Shown: piece after piece, positions 58,503 to 64,000 of the stretch
How the letters are laid out: every line of letters starts with the position of its first letter
Numbering within the stretch: position 1 is the stretch's first letter
Source: Galerina marginata
Taxonomy: Eukaryota; Basidiomycota; Agaricomycetes; Agaricales; Galerinaceae
DNA length: 64,000 bases
Reading direction: 5' to 3'
Assembly: GCA_023014335.1 (NCBI GenBank)
Contig: JAECYW010000012.1
Span: forward strand, 124,001 to 188,000
Notes under the pieces: generated by a model
Database searches by the model: none
Told to the model about the DNA's origin: nothing
What the model saw: only the letters and a program-made list of their open reading frames with translations
Position numbers and translations under genes: made by a program

Positions 58503-61044
58503 TTCGTTTTGTGGTTCGTAAATGCGTCTGAAGGCGTTAGGCGGTGTTTAGCTTCGCGGGTGTTAGTTATCAAGCACTGGCGCTGAGGATCAAACACCGT
58601 ACCTCAAGGATCCCAGCGGTCTATTCGTAATGAAGCAAAAGAGCAGTCGGCGATATCAGGAATTCAAAATTCCACCAGTCACTGCGATGAAGGGAGGAAG
58701 AAAGGGGGACGCCCAGGTTCAAATACGATCGTTTCCCGTCCTTGTCTTGTATGCATATAGAAATGGGTTCGTTTCTCAGGGCCTGCGACTTGCCCTTGCC
58801 ACTGCCACTGTGCCAGAGCCGAGGAGAGGAGTCATCTATAGATAATACTCAGCAGAGGCCATCAAGAATCGAGTCAAACTTCCATCATCTCACCTCTCTC
58901 ATCGGCGCGAATGACCTCTAGGTCCGGAGTCCGGACCATGGCCGAGCTTCAAGTTCTCTCTCTCACATACTTACTTTCTTTTTGCCCAGCTAAAATAACA
59001 TCCTTTGACGCCGAACTCTGTTCCCCTAAAGTTGCCCTAAAGGCCGTTGATTGGCTCACGAGATCGGCACCATTAAATAATACAAGGTCCCAGGAGATTG
59101 GGGTGCAAGTTGGTAAGTGGGCGCGGCTTGGCTTCTTAGGGATTTGCGATAAACGAAATCGTGGACATGTCCACTACTCTATCCTTATTTCGACTGCTTG
59201 ATGACACGAATCCCAGAATCTGGCGACATGAGGCGGGCTGATGAATGACGAATGCCTATCTCGATATTCTGATTGGGAACTATGAATGTTTAAATTCGCT
59301 CATGATTCCGGAATGCTCCCTCGAAGTTGATACCTATTTTGTGGAGTCAACAGACAGCATGCAGTGAATTAAACTTACTTGGCGTTTCCGGCTTAAAGAC
59401 TGCTGGAATCTTTAATTTCAAGTCTTGGTGTGGGTTGACGATGGATGGCAGAAATTAACAGCAAGCAAGGTTTCATATCACTAGTACGGATTTCAAGTAG
59501 GAGGGCTGAAATTGACAGTTGACGGAAATTATTTAATGCTTGGAAATAATATTCTGAGATGAGTTGAGATGAAGCAGACTGAGTGGGGTGAGTGACATTG
59601 AGTTTTATGAAACTTGAAGCATGAAGCCACACTAATTATTAGCGGTTTGGTTCGACGGGCGGCGAAGCCATAGGCCGCAGAAATCGAAGAGAGATAAAAA
59701 ACAAACGTCGCATAATATCTCCCCAAATGACATACACGCGCCGACAAAGGTAGCCCTAGCCTCTCTTTACAAACACAGCAAAGGCTACGCGCCTCCATTG
59801 ACAGGATCATTCGCCTTGGTCCTACATGAAGACACCGTGTGCGAGAACAATCTACACGGGTCTTTATCGCGCTCTGCTCAAACGATGCGCATACCAGAGG
59901 ACGTGATGACGGGACTGGCGTACGCGTACGCATGAGGATCCCGAGAAACGGAGTGCCAGAGAATGGGAGCGCGCAATCAGGAACATTGTCCTCGGACCTA
60001 TGTACATACCGCCCGAGTTTGCGAAGATCAGCCTTGATCTTCTACACATACTTCCTTCCTTCTATAAACCGAGACCGAACAATAGGTCTCAAGTCCACAT
60101 CTAATTCTTGTTCGCCAGTTCGATATCGATGTCGATGTGCAAAAGGCCCGCGTACAAACAAGGGGTTCCAAGCCCAAGTCAAATCAGCCAATAAGTATTG
60201 AATTCGAACGAGACCAGTAACAGAAGAGAGGATAAAAAACAAAAATGGGATTGGTTAATAAAACATTCTGTAAAAACGAAAAAAAAGAGGAAAAACAACA
60301 ATAAATGGATAAAATCTGGATCAAAAAAATAATCATGGCAAGGGAATCGGGATGGATGGTGGATGAACTGTCCAGCTTGGGCTGATGCATGGGTTTGGTC
60401 AGACTTTACGCAGTCTCGAGCGATTTTTTGGTGGGTAGGGATGATGATGATGATGATGATGATGATGTGGTACATAGGTTCATACTCATACGTAGCATGA
60501 CATGGAGGGTAAGGGTAGGGTAGGGTTGGAGGACAGAGGATGGAGAGTGGGACTTATTAGAACAGAACAAAAGGAGAAAGAAAAGAAGGGAGAGAAAAAA
60601 ACTGAGACGCCAATCACAATTTAAAACAAAAAATGAGAACAGAAAGACGGATGGGTAATTAGGGTATGCGGTGTGTAAAGTAGGTAAAGGATGTATGTAG
60701 GCGCGAACCACTGGTTAGGGGGTGTATGGTTGATGTAGCAATTGAAGAAGATGGAAGATGGAAGTGAGAATGAAGAATGAAGATGGTCGAATAACAGAAA
60801 CTTGGGATGAAAGGTATATCACGAAACGTGAGATGGATATCAAAAGAAAGAGAAAAGAGACAAGTGTTGAGCAGAGGAGATAAAGGAAAAAGAAAGTCCA
60901 AAAAAAAGATGGGAGTGAAAGAAAAAAAGGTGAAAAGCAAACTTGCGTAGAACGTCGGTGTCGACGACGGATATATAACCAGTGATAAGCAGTCTAGCCC
61001 AAGCGCGATGGTAATGACGATGGGCACCTCCGAGCTCCAGTCCA
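58503..61044. other. Gene-poor spacer with ATG-type microsatellite
   Basis: About 2.5 kb between the KA1-only gene and the kinase. No supported gene. A (GAT)n tract of about 30 bases lies at 60439-60468. 60500-60960 is purine-rich and A-rich on the plus strand (3' UTR side of the kinase). Frames at 58911-59201 and 59529-59933 have no domain. Confidence 0.5.
60439..60468. repeat. (GAT)n trinucleotide microsatellite
   Basis: About nine to ten uninterrupted GAT units in non-coding DNA downstream of the kinase gene. Confidence 0.9.
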
Positions 61045-64000
61045 TTAACCCTGAGAAGCAGAAAGGTCGGCACGGCTGAGAGGCATCGTCAGCACACGCA
61101 CAGAACTCAACCCACCAAAATAAGAAACACCCACTCTCTAAGGGTATCATACAAAAACTTATAACTCCTCAAATTCCCCTTCAACCTCCTAATATCCAGA
61201 CTATACGTATCATTCAGCCGATCCAAGCGCGTCAGCTCGACCGAGAAGCGCACTTCGTCGCCGGCGTCCTGCGAGGGGTCGCCGTACACCGGGCCATGGG
61301 GGTGCCCGCCCAAGCCCAAGCCAAGCCCGGAGGGGGGCACAGGCGACAGCGGCGAGGACGCATTGGCGTTGGCGTCCATGTGCAGCGGCTCGCCGACGAT
61401 GACGGAGGTGTCGTCGTCGAATGCAAGGGACGGCTGGGAGGCGTTGAGCCCGCCGCCGCTGACGCCGTTGTGCGAGGAGACTTGTGAGGACTGACGCCGC
61501 ATGAGCAGCCCGCGGAGCATGCCGCCTGTTCCGGAGAAGGAGGACGGCGAGGGCAGTGGGAGGCCGCGCTTGTCGACCTGTAAAGAAAAGAAAGGAGGTC
61601 AGAAAGTTGATGATAGAGAGAGGTGCGAAGAGGAGAAAAAAGAGCAGTTGCTCATGTCCCAAGCTTAAACGAGAGAATAAACATCAAAAAGAAAAAACAC
61701 CCACCCCATTCGAAGCTGCACTCCCCATCATAGTAACAACAGCCAACCCAGGCGGCCCTCCCCCTCCGCCATTCCCTCCCTCTCCCGCCGCACCCGCACC
61801 CGCACCCGCAACACCATCCCCCTTCCTCCTCTTAACCCTAACACACCTAACCTTATACTCACTCTCCATCTGCGCCTCCACCCCCATCCCCTCCAACACC
61901 CTCCGCACATGCGCGATCACCTCGGGCGGCGGGCGCGTCGTGATCGTGGTGGTGTCGACCGCGCCGTGGTGGATGCGCAGTTGGGGGTACGGGTGCGTGG
62001 GCGGGTGTTGGTGCTGGTGGCCGTGCTGGTGTTGATGTTGATGTGGCGCGTAATGCGAGTTGGAGTTGGATGGAGCGCCTGTTTTGGACGACGACGTGCG
62101 CCGCTCGCGTCCGCCGACTGTGACGCTGTTCCGGAAGCGCGTGACGAAGCTCGGCGTGCTCGTCCCCGCACTCGCGTTATTGTTGGCAGGCGTCGACGGC
62201 ATCTGGAACGACTCCGTCGCCGACCTCTGCGGATGACCCTGACCCTGCCCACCCCCAAACAAAGGCGACGGCGCAGGCCGACCAACCGCCGACGTCGGCG
62301 TCGTCACCACCACCTGCACAGGCGGAGCAGGCGCAATCAGCGTCTGCCCCTGGCCCTTCTCCTTCTCCTCCATGCTCGGGTGCGTCTGGTTAACAGTGCT
62401 GCTCGACGCAGAGTATCCTCTCCTATACTGGCCCTTCCCCCCTCCGCCAGTCATAGTCTGCGTGGGCGTCGTCTCCCTCTCCCTATCCTTCTCCCGCTCC
62501 CGACCCACATCCTCCTCAACACCAAACCCAACGCTCTCCCGCCCCTTACTCTTCGTCCTAAACCACTGCATCACCTTCTTCGCCTTGCTCGTCGACGCCT
62601 GCATGCCCACGCCCACGCCCACGCCAACGCCCGGCTGCCCCTGCCCGCCTCCTCCTTGGTGTGCATCCACCCCACCAAATTCAGCAGAGGGCGAGAACGT
62701 CCCCGTCGTCGTAGCAGCCGAGGTCGGGGTAGCGTCTACACCAGGACCAGGCTGAGGGACAGCCAGAGTCGACCGCGGAAGAGGCAGAGGCGGCGGTACG
62801 AGTCCCGCGCTCTTCGCCTTGCCCGTGGTGCCCGTACCCCCATTGGCGTTGGCGTTGATAGTAGTCCCAAGCGCATTCGCAATCGGCGTCTCCACCTGCT
62901 GCTGCTGCGGCGGACCACCCGTCACAGGCGTCTTCCCCCTCTCCTTCTCCTTCTCCTTATCCTTCCGACTCCGCATAGACCGACTAAACGGCTCGACCAT
63001 AACAGTAAGCGTGTTCCGCCTGCTCGTGCTCGACCTCGACTCTTTCTTGCTCGGCTCTTTGTCCCTTCCCTCCTTGTCCTTCATCCCATCCCTATCCCCC
63101 TCCCCCTCCCCATCAACAGACGCACTCTCACTCCTCCGACTATGTCCCGCCCCAAGCAAAACACTCGTCGCGCTCCCCTCCGCACTAGGCACAGGCGTCC
63201 TATCCGCCCCCGTCCCCGTCCCCACACTCCCACTCGCATTCGCATGCGTCGTAGCAGTCGTGCTCCCAGACCCCCCAAGCCCACCAAAGATCTTCCCAAG
63301 CCCGATCCTGTCAATGCTCGACTTCCCCTTCTTATGCCCTGACCCCTGCCCTTGCCCCGACCCCGTGCCGGAAGGAGAAGGAGAAGGCTTGAACGAAGAC
63401 GAAGACGCCGAGTTCTGGCTTCCTGTTGTCGAGGTATCTTTTTCCCTCTCTTTATCTTTATGCTGTCTTTCCGCAGGAGATTCAACCCCGTTAACCCCAT
63501 TCTTAGGCGGCGTCATCGGCGCTGAAGTCGGCGTCGGGGGCATAACACCATTCACACTCGCACTCCCAGTCGTAGTGGTCGGCATCGGAACGCCAGGAGG
63601 CGCAGGCACAGCGAGCGGACGATACGCAGATGGTGCCGGCTGAGCTTGTCCTTGCGCCTGAGCTTGAGAAGGACCAGGAGGACCAGGAGGAGCAGGTGGC
63701 GGCGTCGGGAGAGGCTTCACACTCTTCTCTCTCTCCTTATCCTTAGGCGGGGTCCGTTCATGTTCCCTATCCCTATCCTGTGGTTGTTGTGGTGGTTGCG
63801 CACCAGACCGACTCTGACCCTGACTCTGACTCCCACTCCGCTTCCTCCCCTTGGGTTCATCGTACTCCACTTGTATCGTATGCCTGAACCCTCCCCCACC
63901 TCCCCCTCCCGAACCTCCGCCTCCGCCTGAGTTGGTGGATTTGTGTGTTTTTCCTGTAGCGTTCGCCGATGTAGGACCTGAAGCTGTGGCAGAGGAAGGA
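61045..64000 (-). CDS. Kin-type (CAMKL) protein kinase, C-terminal part with KA1 domain; runs off the right edge
   Basis: The reading frame enters from beyond 64000 and is open to the window edge; the kinase domain itself lies outside. Visible exons: about 61700 to the edge, about 61136-61578, and a last exon ending at the stop 61045-61047. The long middle is disordered (Pro/Ser/Gly/Lys-rich, poly-Gly, poly-Gln, charged DKEREK runs). The C terminus has HHGAVDTTTITTRPPPEVIAHV, YKVRCVRVKRRKG, then DEVRFSVELTRLDRLNDTYSLD, RRLKGNLRSYKFLYDTLR and DRADLSASQG, together a KA1 domain. Such kinases (Kin1/Kin4/PAR-1 group) act at the cell cortex in polarity and cell-cycle control. Class is inferred from the tail only. 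Confidence 0.8.

Noticed and set aside
61909..63342. 477-codon arginine-rich frame on the plus strand
   Set aside because: Antisense shadow of the low-complexity GC-rich kinase exon; composition is an artefact of Ser/Pro/Gly codons read backwards.

Overview
The window reads as nuclear DNA of a filamentous basidiomycete, most likely an agaricomycete. Genes are split by many short introns (about 45-65 bp, GTRNGT donors, CTNAC/CTAAT branch points). The protein families also fit: tandem HET-domain genes, DUF4419, F-box genes, an LCL3 nuclease, a CE16/GDSL esterase pair and a PalI/Rim9 pH sensor. No bacterial, organellar or viral module was recognised. All functional calls come from reading translated exons by eye. 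Exon borders were accepted where reading phase closed across the splice.

Layout. 1-2.96 kb is gene-free and relic-like. 3.0-7.9 kb is a tandem duplication of about 2.5 kb carrying two HET-domain genes. 8.7-10.2 kb is a DUF4419 protein ending in a CaaX box. A TA-flanked MITE with an internal 4 x 20-bp array lies at 11.46-11.78 kb. 12.2-20.4 kb is a dense block: RHEB GTPase, ARPC5 (Arp2/3 subunit), an all-helical protein with a hydrophobic hairpin resembling alpha-pore-formers, TAH18 diflavin reductase (minus strand) and LCL3 nuclease (plus strand), the last two sharing a 153-bp promoter. 20.7-25.5 kb holds an F-box gene and two tandem GDSL esterases on the minus strand. 25.5-28.4 kb is gene-poor.

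28.4-31.3 kb holds PalI/Rim9 (with an 11-nt microexon) and a small single-pass membrane protein with two PPxY motifs. 31.3-36.2 kb is a gene-poor island. 36.2-39.8 kb holds a BBC1/AIM3-like proline-rich protein convergent with DIM1 rRNA dimethyltransferase (with a 13-nt microexon). 40.3-45.0 kb holds a large orphan membrane protein and an F-box-like gene, tied together by duplicated flanks. 45.5-48.3 kb holds a secreted FAD oxidase and a probable small secreted cysteine-containing protein. 49.2-49.7 kb holds a pogo/Fot1-type MITE. 50.8-52.5 kb is a ricin-B-type beta-trefoil lectin-like gene. 53.9-55.2 kb is a broken mitochondrial carrier gene. 55.5-57.4 kb is a host-like gene with an integrase H2C2 zinc finger and no catalytic core. 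57.7-58.5 kb is a stand-alone KA1-domain gene. 61.0 kb to the right edge is the C-terminal part of a Kin-type kinase whose KA1 domain resembles that stand-alone copy.

Conserved housekeeping genes (RHEB, ARPC5, TAH18, LCL3, PalI, DIM1, BBC1-like, Kin) alternate with accessory genes that are duplicated or lineage-restricted (HET pair, GDSL pair, F-box genes, orphan membrane protein, lectin, KA1 copy) and with non-autonomous DNA transposons. No single operon-like system is present. The best leads are the CaaX-tailed DUF4419 protein, the pore-former-like helical protein, the integrase-zinc-finger gene and the KA1-only paralogue.
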